Part shown: positions 16,807 through 24,777 of the stretch, one piece after another
Position numbering within the stretch: position 1 is the first letter of the stretch
How the letters are laid out: each line of letters begins with the position of its first letter
NCBI RefSeq assembly: GCF_002086815.1
Contig: NZ_MVID01000009.1
Location: 62,001-126,000, forward strand
Reading direction: 5' to 3'
Length of the DNA: 64,000 nucleotides
Source: Mycolicibacterium parafortuitum
GTDB lineage: Bacteria > Actinomycetota > Actinomycetes > Mycobacteriales > Mycobacteriaceae
Position numbers and translations under genes: made by a program
Notes under the pieces: model-generated
What the model saw: the letters and a program-made list of their open reading frames with translations, nothing else
The model's database searches: none
What the model was told of the DNA's origin: nothing

Positions 16807-17370
16807 ATGCCCAATTGGATATGGATACTGGTCGCGATCGCCGTCGTGATCGTGATCGCGGCGGTGGCGTTTATCGCCACTCGGGGTCGACGCGACTCCG
16901 ACCGGCTCAAGCAGCGCTTCGGTCCCGAGTACGACCGTACGGTGTCCGAGGCCGGCGACGAGAGGGCTGCCGAGAAGGAGCTCATCGCGCGGGAGCGCAA
17001 GCGGGACAAGCTCGACATCCGGCCCCTGAGCCCCGCGGCGCTGGACGGCTTCGCCAACCGGTGGAGGGCCGTACAGACCGCGTTCGTCGATCATCCGTCG
17101 AGCGCGGTGGGGGAAGCCGATCTGCTCGTCACGGAGGTGATGCGGGAGCGTGGCTATCCGGTGGACGACTTCGACCGCCGGGCCGCCGACATCTCGGTCG
17201 ACCACCCCACGGTGGTCGCGGATTATCGCGCAGCACACGACATCCACCTCGCGCAGCAGAAGGGGGACGTCGGCACCGAGCAGCAGCGTCAGGCATTCGT
17301 GCACTACCGCGCACTGTTTACGAAGTTGCTCGAATCGGAGAAGGACAATTCACAGGAGGCACGCGCATGA
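16807..17370 (+). CDS. Membrane-anchored hypothetical protein
   Basis: A 187-residue protein with one N-terminal TM segment (about 4-26, WIWILVAIAVVIVIAAVAFI) followed by a basic stop-transfer (ATRGRRDSDR), so the bulk is cytoplasmic. The remainder is charged and helical (residues 27-75 include an EKELIARERKRDKLDI coiled region). It then carries a domain beginning RWRAVQTAFVDHPSSAVGEA and ending FVHYRALFTKLLE. A variant of this domain recurs in the next gene. The function is unknown. The start has a strong AGGAGG. It probably belongs to the SigF stress regulon, judging from the promoter. Confidence 0.8.
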   Translation: MPNWIWILVAIAVVIVIAAVAFIATRGRRDSDRLKQRFGPEYDRTVSEAGDERAAEKELIARERKRDKLDIRPLSPAALDGFANRWRAVQTAFVDHPSSAVGEADLLVTEVMRERGYPVDDFDRRAADISVDHPTVVADYRAAHDIHLAQQKGDVGTEQQRQAFVHYRALFTKLLESEKDNSQEARA

Positions 17371-18032
17371 CCGCCCACGATCAGCACACCGATTACGACC
17401 CCACGCGGAGGGATCTCGACGCGGCGACGGCACAGCATCCCGCCGACCGGCAGGACTATCCCACCGATCAGGGCGCCGCACCGGGGTACGACCAGAACTC
17501 CGGCTACGCCGATCGGTCAGCGGGCCTTGGCGCTCGTTCCCCGTCGGAGCCGCCGTTGACTGAGACGGTGGCCCCACCGAGTGGGGAGCGTCTCGCCCAG
17601 CCGACGGACGAGCGTATGAGCCGTTCGGCGAACGACCCGACGACCGGGCCGACCGGCGACCACCTCTCGCAGCAGGGACGGGCTACCGATCCGTCAGCCG
17701 TCCAGGGCGTGTCATCGAGTACGGCCACCACCGACGCGGCGGGCGGAAGCTCGTCGGCGACGGGGGAGGAACTCTTCGGCGACGATGAGAGGGTGGGACT
17801 TCGCGCCCGGTGGGACAGCGTCCAGGCCAGCTTCGTCGACGACCCGAAGGAATGCGTGCAAAAGGCCGACGGCCTGGTCTCCGATGTCGTCGACCAACTG
17901 ACGTCCAGTTTCGCCCATGCCCGTTCACGTCTCGAGGGGCAATGGGCCCGCGGCCAGGAGGCATCGACCGAAGATCTGCGGATCGCGCTGAAGCGGTACC
18001 GGGAATTCTTCGACCGCCTGCTGTCCGTCTGA
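17367..18032 (+). CDS. Hypothetical protein with disordered N-terminal half and paralogous C-terminal domain
   Basis: A 221-residue protein whose ATG overlaps the previous stop (ATGA). Residues about 1-135 are low complexity, rich in Asp, Pro, Gln, Ser and Thr, and probably disordered (for example DQHTDYDPTRRD, YDQNSGYADRS). Residues about 140-221 form a helical domain with RARWDSVQASFVDDPKECVQ and ending RYREFFDRLLSV, which lines up with the C-terminal domain of the preceding protein (RWRAVQTAFVDHP). The two products may therefore form a complex at the membrane. No function is assigned. Confidence 0.8.
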   Translation: MTAHDQHTDYDPTRRDLDAATAQHPADRQDYPTDQGAAPGYDQNSGYADRSAGLGARSPSEPPLTETVAPPSGERLAQPTDERMSRSANDPTTGPTGDHLSQQGRATDPSAVQGVSSSTATTDAAGGSSSATGEELFGDDERVGLRARWDSVQASFVDDPKECVQKADGLVSDVVDQLTSSFAHARSRLEGQWARGQEASTEDLRIALKRYREFFDRLLSV

Positions 18033-18266
18033 CTCCACGCCATTGCGGCGCCGGCCTCCGCCCGACGGCGGGGCCGGTGCCCGTTGTCGAGGGTGCGTCC
18101 GGGTCGGTCATCGCGTGTACACCGCGGCCTTCAGTTCGGTAGTGCAGTCTGCGCGGCACCTAGTGCGAAGGCGGCATAAGCGTTGACACGCATCCGATTT
18201 CCTAACCAGAGAGGCCGGCCAGGTGGCCGTCGGTCTCCGCCCGCCAGGGCCACGATCAGGCCTGGT

Positions 18267-19394
18267 TCAAGTGAGAAGGCCGGCGAACAGGCGTACCGCA
18301 CTGTCGGGCGTGTCAGGTCCGAAAAACTGTTCCAGATTGCTTGCGCTGCGTCGGGCCGCCTCAGCGGCGCGCGGGAAAAGCGCGTCCTCATACGCCGACA
18401 ACGCTTCCTCAATGTGGCCGCGGCACGCGATCATCTGTGCGGCCAGCGCTGCGCCGTCGAACATCGCGAGGTTGGCGCCCTCGCCGGCGAACGGTGACAT
18501 CAGATGCGCGGCGTCGCCGATCAGCGTCACGCCCGGCAGCCGCTTCCAGCGATGCGTCGTGGGTAGCGCATAGATGGGACGCAGCACTGGATCCTGGATG
18601 TTGTCGGACACCAATGAGGAGAGTGCAGGCGTCCAATCCTCGAAGCGCTGCCCGATAAATGCTCGCATGGTCGCTGGGCCGCCGATGTCGACAGATTCAA
18701 CGAGGTTGAGTGGTGCGATGATGGCGACGTAGCCGCTGAGCGTGTTGTTGGTGTTGTGGTGAGCGAGAATGCCCTGACCGGGCGCTAGCGCCATGAGCGT
18801 GCCGCGACCGATAAGCGCTGCGCCTTCACGAGACAGCAACTGTCCATGGGCAGAACCAATCTCGATGAAGCAGGTGCCCGTGTAGACCGGATCGACGCCG
18901 GAGACGCTCCGGCGCACTTTCGACCACGCGCCGTCAGCACCCACGACGAGGTCGGCTGCAGTCGATGAGCCGTCGGCGAAGTTCACCTGAGGGCGCTGGC
19001 CCGGAGCGGTGGTCACCCTGCTCACCTTCCGTCCCCAGCGGATGGTGCCTATAGGCAGCGAGGCAATCAACATGCGGCGAAGATCGCCGCGGTCCACCTC
19101 AGGGCGGGTGCCGAGGCTGCTTCCCGGCCAATCGAACAAGATGGTGCCGTCGCGTCCGGCGATACGTTTGGCGTCGTGACCTGGACGGATGAGGGCCTGG
19201 AAGTCTTCGAACAACACCGCGTCGCGCAGCGCCGCCTGTCCAGTGTGTGGGTGGATGTCGAGCAGGCCGCCCTGAACACGCGCGGCGTCAGATTCTTCAG
19301 CGTCGTAAACGGTAGTGGCGACGCCGTGGACGTGCAGAGTGCGGGCCAGTGTGAGGCCTCCAAGTCCAGCCCCAACGATGACTATCAACGACAT
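18267..19394 (-). CDS. FAD-dependent monooxygenase, TetX/PHBH-like
   Basis: A 375-residue class A flavoprotein monooxygenase. The N-terminal FAD motif is VIVGAGLGGLTLARTLHVHG (residues 4-23), the family DG motif is LVVGADGAWSKVRRSVSG (about 155-172), and the GD motif with FAD ribityl contact is LIGDAAHLMSPFAGEGANLA (about 285-305). The segment GGLLDIHPHTGQAALRDA closely resembles the substrate-binding region of TetX. The reaction is NAD(P)H- and O2-dependent hydroxylation of an aromatic or polyketide-like substrate. Tetracycline inactivation is possible but unproven. The frame opens at 19424, but this ATG starts the FAD fold. Confidence 0.88.
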   Translation of the reverse strand: MSLIVIVGAGLGGLTLARTLHVHGVATTVYDAEESDAARVQGGLLDIHPHTGQAALRDAVLFEDFQALIRPGHDAKRIAGRDGTILFDWPGSSLGTRPEVDRGDLRRMLIASLPIGTIRWGRKVSRVTTAPGQRPQVNFADGSSTAADLVVGADGAWSKVRRSVSGVDPVYTGTCFIEIGSAHGQLLSREGAALIGRGTLMALAPGQGILAHHNTNNTLSGYVAIIAPLNLVESVDIGGPATMRAFIGQRFEDWTPALSSLVSDNIQDPVLRPIYALPTTHRWKRLPGVTLIGDAAHLMSPFAGEGANLAMFDGAALAAQMIACRGHIEEALSAYEDALFPRAAEAARRSASNLEQFFGPDTPDSAVRLFAGLLT

Positions 19395-19753
19395 CAGGCG
19401 CTCCCCGGCTACGGCACGACACATGTCGAGCTCCGATGAAAAGACGCTGGGCGGCTGAGACCTTTGGCCTAAGCACCGTGTCGGCGACCGCTTGATCGGT
19501 CGATTTTCGCGATGGCTACGACGCTACCGGAGTCTTCCTGATGTCGCGAGACAGGAACTGTGGTCTTCGTTCGCGAGTTCTGCGACTCTCGGGGCGTGGT
19601 CCACGGTTCGGTCCATCATTGCCGAGGCAGTAGTGGCCCCCGCTATAAACCTGCCTCCGCCGGAGAAAAGCGGGTTGGAGGTCAAGATGATTCACGATGG
19701 GCTGCGCGACGGTTTGGTTCGTGAGCTTCGCTGTGCCGTCGCGGACGATGAAG
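19395..19753. other. Intergenic region, about 360 nt
   Basis: The region precedes the monooxygenase gene and follows the SDR stop, both on the minus strand. A plus-strand ORF (19492-19803) covers it but has no ribosome site, no recognisable protein and runs into the SDR 3' end, so I do not call it. I see the monooxygenase promoter region and nothing else. Confidence 0.5.
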
Positions 19754-20482
19754 TCAATGAGTCGTACGGGATCCCGGTGATGTCCGATCCTTCGGGACGG
19801 TAGGTGGACGGGCGTGGGGACCTCGGGTGATCGCGTTGAGACAGATTTCCGGCATGTCCACTGCGGCAGGAACCGTGTCGAGGAACACCACGGCCTGCGC
19901 TACATCGTCAGGGGTAACGGCGTACATCGCGAAGGGGACATCGGTCAGCATGTCGGTCTCCACGGGTCCCGGTGTGACGATGTTGACGTTGATCCCGTCT
20001 CGGTCGACCTCTAGAGCCAGGGCTCTGGCGAAGGCATTCATGCCCGCTTTGGATGCCGAATAGGCCGTCCGTCCGGGCATGGGTTCGTGTGCCGCGGACG
20101 ACGAGATGAAAATGAATCGTGAACCGGCCTGCATCAGGGGAAGCGCGGCCTGGGTCACGACGAAACAGGAATCGAGATTGGCCGACATCGTCGTCCGCCA
20201 TTGGTCGAAGGTCTGTTTGCGGGCGTAGGTGCCGTCGAGGACGCCCGCGGCGTGCACCAGCAGGTCGATGCGGGACAAGCTGGAGACCGCGTCGCCGAAC
20301 GCGGCCGGTGAAGTGACATCCGCGACGATGTGGCGTGCGCCGATCTCGTCGGCGGCTGCGCGCAGCGGAGCCTCCCGGCGGGCAATGAGGACGACGTCGT
20401 AACCGCTCGCGGCGAGGTGGCGCCCGCAGGCCTTGCCGATTCCTCCACTGCCGCCGGTGACCACCGCGGTGCGTGTCAGCAT
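19754..20482 (-). CDS. Short-chain dehydrogenase/reductase
   Basis: A 242-residue classical SDR: TGGSGGIG near residue 9, an NAG-equivalent HAAGVLDG near 82, and the active-site SSSAAHEPMPGRTAYSASKA (about 127-146) with the YxxxK Tyr and Lys. The C terminus carries about 20 extra residues after the usual end (near LNAITRGP) that look like read-through of neighbouring DNA. Its ATG overlaps the stop of the amidohydrolase remnant by 7 nt, so the two were translationally coupled. Substrate unknown. Confidence 0.87.
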   Translation of the reverse strand: MLTRTAVVTGGSGGIGKACGRHLAASGYDVVLIARREAPLRAAADEIGARHIVADVTSPAAFGDAVSSLSRIDLLVHAAGVLDGTYARKQTFDQWRTTMSANLDSCFVVTQAALPLMQAGSRFIFISSSAAHEPMPGRTAYSASKAGMNAFARALALEVDRDGINVNIVTPGPVETDMLTDVPFAMYAVTPDDVAQAVVFLDTVPAAVDMPEICLNAITRGPHARPPTVPKDRTSPGSRTTH

Positions 20483-20760
20483 CGGTGGATCCGTTCGGCG
20501 TTGGTGGCGAATGACTTCTCTCGCGCCTCCGGTGCTAGAAGTGCTCCCTGCTGGGCGTCCGTCGGGCGGACACCGCGGAATGGGGAAGTGGCCATCCAGT
20601 CACCTGTCTCGGCGCGATAGTCGGCGACGTCGAACCGGCGCATGGCACCGACGTCGCCCAGGAAGAGTTGCGCCTGCTCGGGATACCAGTCGGATCGTGC
20701 CGGATCCCATAGGTGGACATGGGTGTCGACGATGCGTGCGGGCCGGGGTGTGTCGGTCAT
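20476..20760 (-). pseudogene. Amidohydrolase_2 family, large internal deletion
   Basis: A 94-residue ORF that has the beginning of an amidohydrolase_2 protein, RIVDTHVHLWDPARSDWYPE (residues 9-28) with its metal-binding H-x-H and the following FDVADYRAETGDW, fused in frame to what looks like the far C terminus (LLAPEAREKSFATNAERIHR). The barrel core of roughly 200 residues, including the other metal ligands, is missing. The most economical reading is an in-frame internal deletion. It cannot be catalytic. A genuine short protein is less likely. It is the first gene of the SDR operon. Confidence 0.65.
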
Positions 20761-20880
20761 TGCGGCACCAATTCTGGCAGAGCTGCACCGAATCAGGGCG
20801 GAAAATCCGGGTGGCAGCTTTTCGTCAACACGCGCCCTAAGCCGTTGTGGACTGCAACATCAACCATGTCGTCACGGGGC

Positions 20881-22146
20881 TCACCCCCCGCGGTGCCGCA
20901 TCGTCGCGTGACGGTTGTCGACGACGATCCGGCCGTCGAAGATCGTCATGGCGAGTTCTCGGACATTGCTGATGTCGCGGGTGGGGTCGGCGGTCAGGAC
21001 GATCAGGTCGGCGCGTTTACCGGGGGCGGCCACACCGAGATCCGGGCGGCCGCAGTGCCGCGCTGCGGCACTGGTGGCGGCGACGAGCGATTGAACGGGC
21101 GACAGCCCGGCCGCAACCATCAGCTCGGCCTCCTCCAGTGTATTGGCGCCGAAAAGCCCTCGGCCGCTGAAGGTGTCGCTTCCCAACGCGATGGTGACGC
21201 CAGCATCGGCGACCTTCTTGACGTTGTCCCGACTATCGGGATGAAGAGCGTCGTCGATCCAGAGCGTCGGCGTGTAGGTGATCCCGCGATCGAGCATGAG
21301 GTCGATCAAGGCGTGGTCGGTGAGGGGTTCGACGGTGATACCGTGCTCGAGGCCGTCCGCACCGGCCTCCACGGCCTCGCGCGCGGCGACCTGCTGGGTG
21401 GTGTGGACGGTCACCCGCAGGCCGCGCTCGTGTCCCGTCTCGATGCCTGCGCGAAGGACGTCCGACGGCAACCGCACGAGGTCGACGGAGGCCGGGAACG
21501 CCGGGTTGTGCCAGACGTACGTCGACGAGGTGGTGCATGCGCACGCACCCTCGGACAGCAGTTTGATCGCGTCGACCTTGCGATCGGCTAAGTGGTGCAC
21601 CACATCACGCATCTGCTGAGCGTTGCCGACTTCGGCGGTGAATCGGCTACGGGCCCAGGGGTTCCCGGCGAAGATGGTTGCGGCGGGATGGCCGTCGCGG
21701 CCGGTGATGCCACATCCGGTCGCCACCAGCCGCGGCCCTTGCAACGATCCCGCGGCGATCTTCGCGCGGGTGTTCAGTATCCCGTCGGTCGGGTCACCCA
21801 CCGACTTGATCGTCGTCACCCCGTGCTGGAGGAAGAGCGCGAGCTTGCGGGGGAGTTCGGTCTCCTCGAATGCCCTCATGGACTCCTCGTCTGACACCGC
21901 GCCGACATCGTAGAAGTGCAGATGCGTGTCGATCAGACCCGGGAGGACCCAGCCTTCGGAGGCGTCGACCTCCGTTCTGCCCCGCAGTGGTTGACGTGAC
22001 ACCGCAGCGATCTGACTGCCGTTGATCGCGATGTCGTACAGGCCGGGGAGCGGTCGGTGCCCGTCGAAAACGTGCCCGCGGCGAACGACGAGATCGTGCT
22101 GCGCCGAATCGTGATCCTCGGCCGTTCGCGTGACCGCATCGCCCAT
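20881..22146 (-). CDS. Imidazolonepropionase-like amidohydrolase
   Basis: A 421-residue metal-dependent hydrolase with the composite fold of the imidazolonepropionase/HutI-like group. An N-terminal beta strand segment ends in DASEGWVLPGLIDTHLHFYD (about residues 45-64) with the H-x-H. Further ligands are the His in LRVTVHTTQQV (about 245), the His in DGLEHGITVE (about 268) and the Asp in IALGSDTFSGRG (about 325). It ends with the strand ADLIVLTADPTRDISNV. These enzymes hydrolyse cyclic amides or carbamate esters, and the substrate here is not indicated. The gene is divergent from the HxlR regulator gene, with a 101-nt region between them that holds an operator-like dyad. Confidence 0.87.
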   Translation of the reverse strand: MGDAVTRTAEDHDSAQHDLVVRRGHVFDGHRPLPGLYDIAINGSQIAAVSRQPLRGRTEVDASEGWVLPGLIDTHLHFYDVGAVSDEESMRAFEETELPRKLALFLQHGVTTIKSVGDPTDGILNTRAKIAAGSLQGPRLVATGCGITGRDGHPAATIFAGNPWARSRFTAEVGNAQQMRDVVHHLADRKVDAIKLLSEGACACTTSSTYVWHNPAFPASVDLVRLPSDVLRAGIETGHERGLRVTVHTTQQVAAREAVEAGADGLEHGITVEPLTDHALIDLMLDRGITYTPTLWIDDALHPDSRDNVKKVADAGVTIALGSDTFSGRGLFGANTLEEAELMVAAGLSPVQSLVAATSAAARHCGRPDLGVAAPGKRADLIVLTADPTRDISNVRELAMTIFDGRIVVDNRHATMRHRGG

Positions 22147-22195
22147 CGGTTACTCCTCAAGCTCCAGAGCGCCGCGGCGACGCTCGAGAACTAGG

Positions 22196-22208
22196 TTACT
22201 TTTAGTAA
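22196..22208. promoter_or_regulatory. HxlR-type operator dyad between divergent genes
   Basis: TTACT-TTT-AGTAA, a perfect 5-bp inverted repeat with a 3-nt spacer, lies in the AT-rich region between the amidohydrolase (start 22146, minus) and HxlR (start 22248, plus). TTACT/AGTAA half-sites resemble those of HxlR-family operators, so I infer autoregulation and control of the amidohydrolase. Confidence 0.55.
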
Positions 22209-22247
22209 TCTAATAAGGGAAGCCGAACGACGGTCTTACCATGAGGA

Positions 22248-22595
22248 ATGACCGAATCCCGGCCGCCGCTGCGGGCGTGCTCCTACACCGAGGAGGTCTT
22301 CGGCCTACTCGGCAAACGCTGGACGGGACTCCTTGTCGACCTGCTTCTTCAGCGTCCGGCGCGGTTCAACGAACTGCACGCGGCACTGCCGGCGTTGTCC
22401 AAGCGCGTCCTGAGTGAGCGCCTATCTGAATTGCAGGCCATTGGCGTGGTCGAGCGCGACGTCGACCCCGGCCCGCCGGTCACCGCGACGTATCGGCTCT
22501 CCGAACGTGGACGGGCGCTTGGACCGGCCATGGACGCCCTACGTGCATGGGCCGGTGCACCAGTCGACGAGCACGGTCGTCCGGCACCTCCCTGA
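22248..22595 (+). CDS. HxlR-family transcriptional regulator
   Basis: A 115-residue winged-helix protein of the HxlR family. The start segment LRACSYTEEVFGLLGKRWTG carries the N-terminal Cys that in relatives senses quinones, aldehydes or HOCl by thiol oxidation. The recognition helix and wing follow (RFNELHAALPALSKRVLSER, then LQAIGVVERDVDPG and YRLSERGRALGPAMDALRAW). It probably regulates the divergent amidohydrolase and itself through the dyad at 22196-22208. Confidence in the family is high; the inducer is inferred only. Confidence 0.93.
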   Translation: MTESRPPLRACSYTEEVFGLLGKRWTGLLVDLLLQRPARFNELHAALPALSKRVLSERLSELQAIGVVERDVDPGPPVTATYRLSERGRALGPAMDALRAWAGAPVDEHGRPAPP

Positions 22596-23051
22596 TCACT
22601 ATGTCGCTGACGCATTTTGGACAGCTCAACCCAACGCGGCGGGCGAGGGCCACTCAAAACATTCCTGATCCATCCAAGGAAACTGCCGTAATCTTACTGG
22701 TAACACTGCATATTCGATTTCTGCATATTCCCCGATGTGTAGAACCGGCATAACAGTCTCCGTACGCCTCGTGGTTCTTTCACCCGGCTCCACTGACGGC
22801 TGATTAAGGGTGAGCTGTGCGATGGCGACAGCACCGCGCGGGCTCACGTCCAGAAGACGCATTCCACGCGCGGTATTAACCGGCACAACCGCTCCTCGTT
22901 GCGCTGACCACCGTCCGAAAGCGCCGAAACGTAGTCATCTGACGGATGCCTGGTCGGCTGACGATGGCCCAGAGTCATCGTGTGGAGCTGAACTGAATCA
23001 GCTCCTTTCCATCGTGAATCCCACCGGGGATGTGCCTTTCGAGGAGACAAG
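22596..23051. other. Intergenic region, 456 nt, holding a 37-bp repeated element
   Basis: Downstream of HxlR and upstream of the RclA-like operon. A 37-bp element (22694-22730) recurs at 31549-31585. A weak ORF from 22601 (51 codons) crosses the element and reads LVTLHIRFLHI, but it lacks a ribosome site. The operon promoter should lie here. The start at 23052 has GAGGAGAC just before it. Confidence 0.5.
22694..22730. repeat. 37-bp repeat element, copy A
   Basis: It starts with the dyad TTACTGGTAAC (22694-22704), followed by two direct copies of TGCATATTC (22707-22715 and 22722-22730) 15 nt apart. Copy B at 31549-31585 is identical at 33 of 37 positions and the flanks differ. Both copies lie downstream of an HxlR gene. 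Confidence 0.75.
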
Positions 23052-23771
23052 ATGTCTGACTTGGTTGATGTGATGCTTGATGCGCACGGCGGTCTCGACC
23101 GGTTCCGCCGGTTCGCGTTCCTGAACGCCCGACTGCACCAGGGCGGTGTGCTGTGGGGAGTCAAGGGTCAGCCGACGGTATTGCAGGAGGCCAACGTCCG
23201 CGTCGACCTCAACCGAGAGTGGGTGTCGCACTGGCCTTTCGCCCCCACCGATCACCGGTCCCAGTTCACCCCGAAGCGAGTCACCATTGAAACACCCGCG
23301 GGCGAGGTCGTCGAGCAACTCGACGAACCCCGTGATTCATTTGCCGGGTACGTCATGGAGACCCCGTGGAGTAACGCGCAGGTCGCCTACTTCGCCGGAT
23401 ACACGATGTGGACCTACCTGACATCTCCGTTCATCCTGGCCCGACCGGGGGTGTTGACCGACGAGATTGAGCCGTGGGCGGAGAACGGAGAGACTTGGCG
23501 ACGGCTGCGCGTGACCTTCCCCCGGGACATCGCCACCCACAGCACGGTCCAGACCTTCTATGTCGACGACACGGGGCTGTTGCGTCGCCACGACTACGAC
23601 GTGGATATCCAAGGCAGCAATCCCGCCGCTCGCTATCTGCTCGATCCTGTCACCGTGCAGGGAATCGTGTTGCCCTCCAGATTGCGCATCTTCCCGCGCA
23701 ACGATGACAACACGGCGGCCGCTGATCCGCTGATCGTCTCGGTGGACCTATCCGACTTCGCGTTCGAGTAA
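23052..23771 (+). CDS. Hypothetical protein, 239 residues
   Basis: A protein without TM segments, mixed beta rich in Trp and aromatic residues (LNREWVSHWPFAPTDHRSQF, VAYFAGYTMWTYLTSPFILA). The end has strands typical of a beta-barrel or LolA-like fold (VQTFYVDDTGLLRRHDYDVD, IVLPSRLRIFPRN). I do not recognise a named family. It is the first gene of a plus-strand group; the next gene begins 166 nt later, so a separate promoter is possible. GAGGAGAC precedes the ATG. The partner in the operon suggests a role in electrophile or lipid-like small-molecule handling, which is inference only. Confidence 0.75.
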   Translation: MSDLVDVMLDAHGGLDRFRRFAFLNARLHQGGVLWGVKGQPTVLQEANVRVDLNREWVSHWPFAPTDHRSQFTPKRVTIETPAGEVVEQLDEPRDSFAGYVMETPWSNAQVAYFAGYTMWTYLTSPFILARPGVLTDEIEPWAENGETWRRLRVTFPRDIATHSTVQTFYVDDTGLLRRHDYDVDIQGSNPAARYLLDPVTVQGIVLPSRLRIFPRNDDNTAAADPLIVSVDLSDFAFE

Positions 23772-23937
23772 CCGTAGGCGACACATCCTGCTTACGGGTG
23801 GTCAGATCCGACGGCGGCGTCGCCGGATGGAAGACAGTCAATGTGCCTATGGCTCTCGCGGTCTGCAGGCAAGAGAATCCGGAGATGACGCGGATCCGAG
23901 GCGATCTCGCGAGCGATCGATGAAGGGTGCACAGCAT

Positions 23938-24777
23938 ATGGAGAATTCGTTGTCGTTGATGGCCGAGACCCGCTATCTGGATGGGCCGAGCGCACGGTTC
24001 GCCTACCGTCGCTTCGGTGCGGGTACCGGTGTCCCGTTGGTGCTGGCGTTGCGCTTTCGCGGCACCATGGATCACTGGGATCCGGCGTTCCTGGACGCAC
24101 TGGGAGCCGAACGTGAGGTGATCCTTTTCGACAACATCGGGCACGGTAGGACCAGTGGCGTCGCGCCGGCCAGCATGGCCGCCCTGGCCGGCGGACTCAC
24201 CGAGTTCGTCGACACCTTGGGGCTGTCCGAGGTCGATCTGCTCGGTTGGTCGTTGGGCGGGATCGTGGTGCAGGCGGCCACGTTGCAACGTCCTGATCTG
24301 GTGCGCCGGCTGATCGTCGCGGGCAGCTCTCCCGGTGGTGGTGTCCCCGGCATGCCGCAACCCGATCCGAAGATCTGGCAGGTTGCCACCAAGCCTGTAA
24401 ACGACGACGATGACTTTCTCTATCTGTTCTTTCCCGATGAGGATCCGGGTCGCAAGCGGGGACTGGAGTCGTTGCGGAGGTTGGACGACCGTGTCCTGTC
24501 GCCGGAGCATGTTCCGGTGTCGATCGAGACGATGCAGGCGCAGTTGGCCGTCATTGCCTCGACCGGTTCGAGTATCTGGGATCGCCTGAGGGAGATCACC
24601 ATTCCGACCTTGGTTGCCAACGGTGCGCACGACCGGATGATCGATGCCTACGCCACCTTCGCGATGGTGGGCCGGATGCCCAATGCCAAGGCCATTCTGT
24701 ACAGCGATGCCGGGCACGGGTTCCTCTTCCAGCACGTCACGGACTTCGCCCGCGAGATCGTCGAGTTCCTCGCGTGA
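23938..24777 (+). CDS. Alpha/beta hydrolase
   Basis: A 279-residue alpha/beta hydrolase with a Ser nucleophile elbow LLGWSLGGIVVQAATLQRPD (about residues 100-119, GWSLG). The catalytic Asp is in VANGAHDRMIDAY near 226, and the His is in YSDAGHGFLFQHV near 262. The oxyanion strand reads PLVLALRFRGTMDHWDPAFL. The motif is LALRFRG rather than the usual HG; this is unusual and may alter the oxyanion hole. An upstream in-frame ATG at 23920 is a possible start. Its stop overlaps the GTG of the next gene (GTGA), so it is in one operon with the RclA-like and isochorismatase-like genes. Confidence 0.85.
   Translation: MENSLSLMAETRYLDGPSARFAYRRFGAGTGVPLVLALRFRGTMDHWDPAFLDALGAEREVILFDNIGHGRTSGVAPASMAALAGGLTEFVDTLGLSEVDLLGWSLGGIVVQAATLQRPDLVRRLIVAGSSPGGGVPGMPQPDPKIWQVATKPVNDDDDFLYLFFPDEDPGRKRGLESLRRLDDRVLSPEHVPVSIETMQAQLAVIASTGSSIWDRLREITIPTLVANGAHDRMIDAYATFAMVGRMPNAKAILYSDAGHGFLFQHVTDFAREIVEFLA

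Noticed and set aside
19492..19803. 103-codon plus-strand ORF
   Set aside because: No ribosome site, no family, and it overlaps the end of the convergent SDR.
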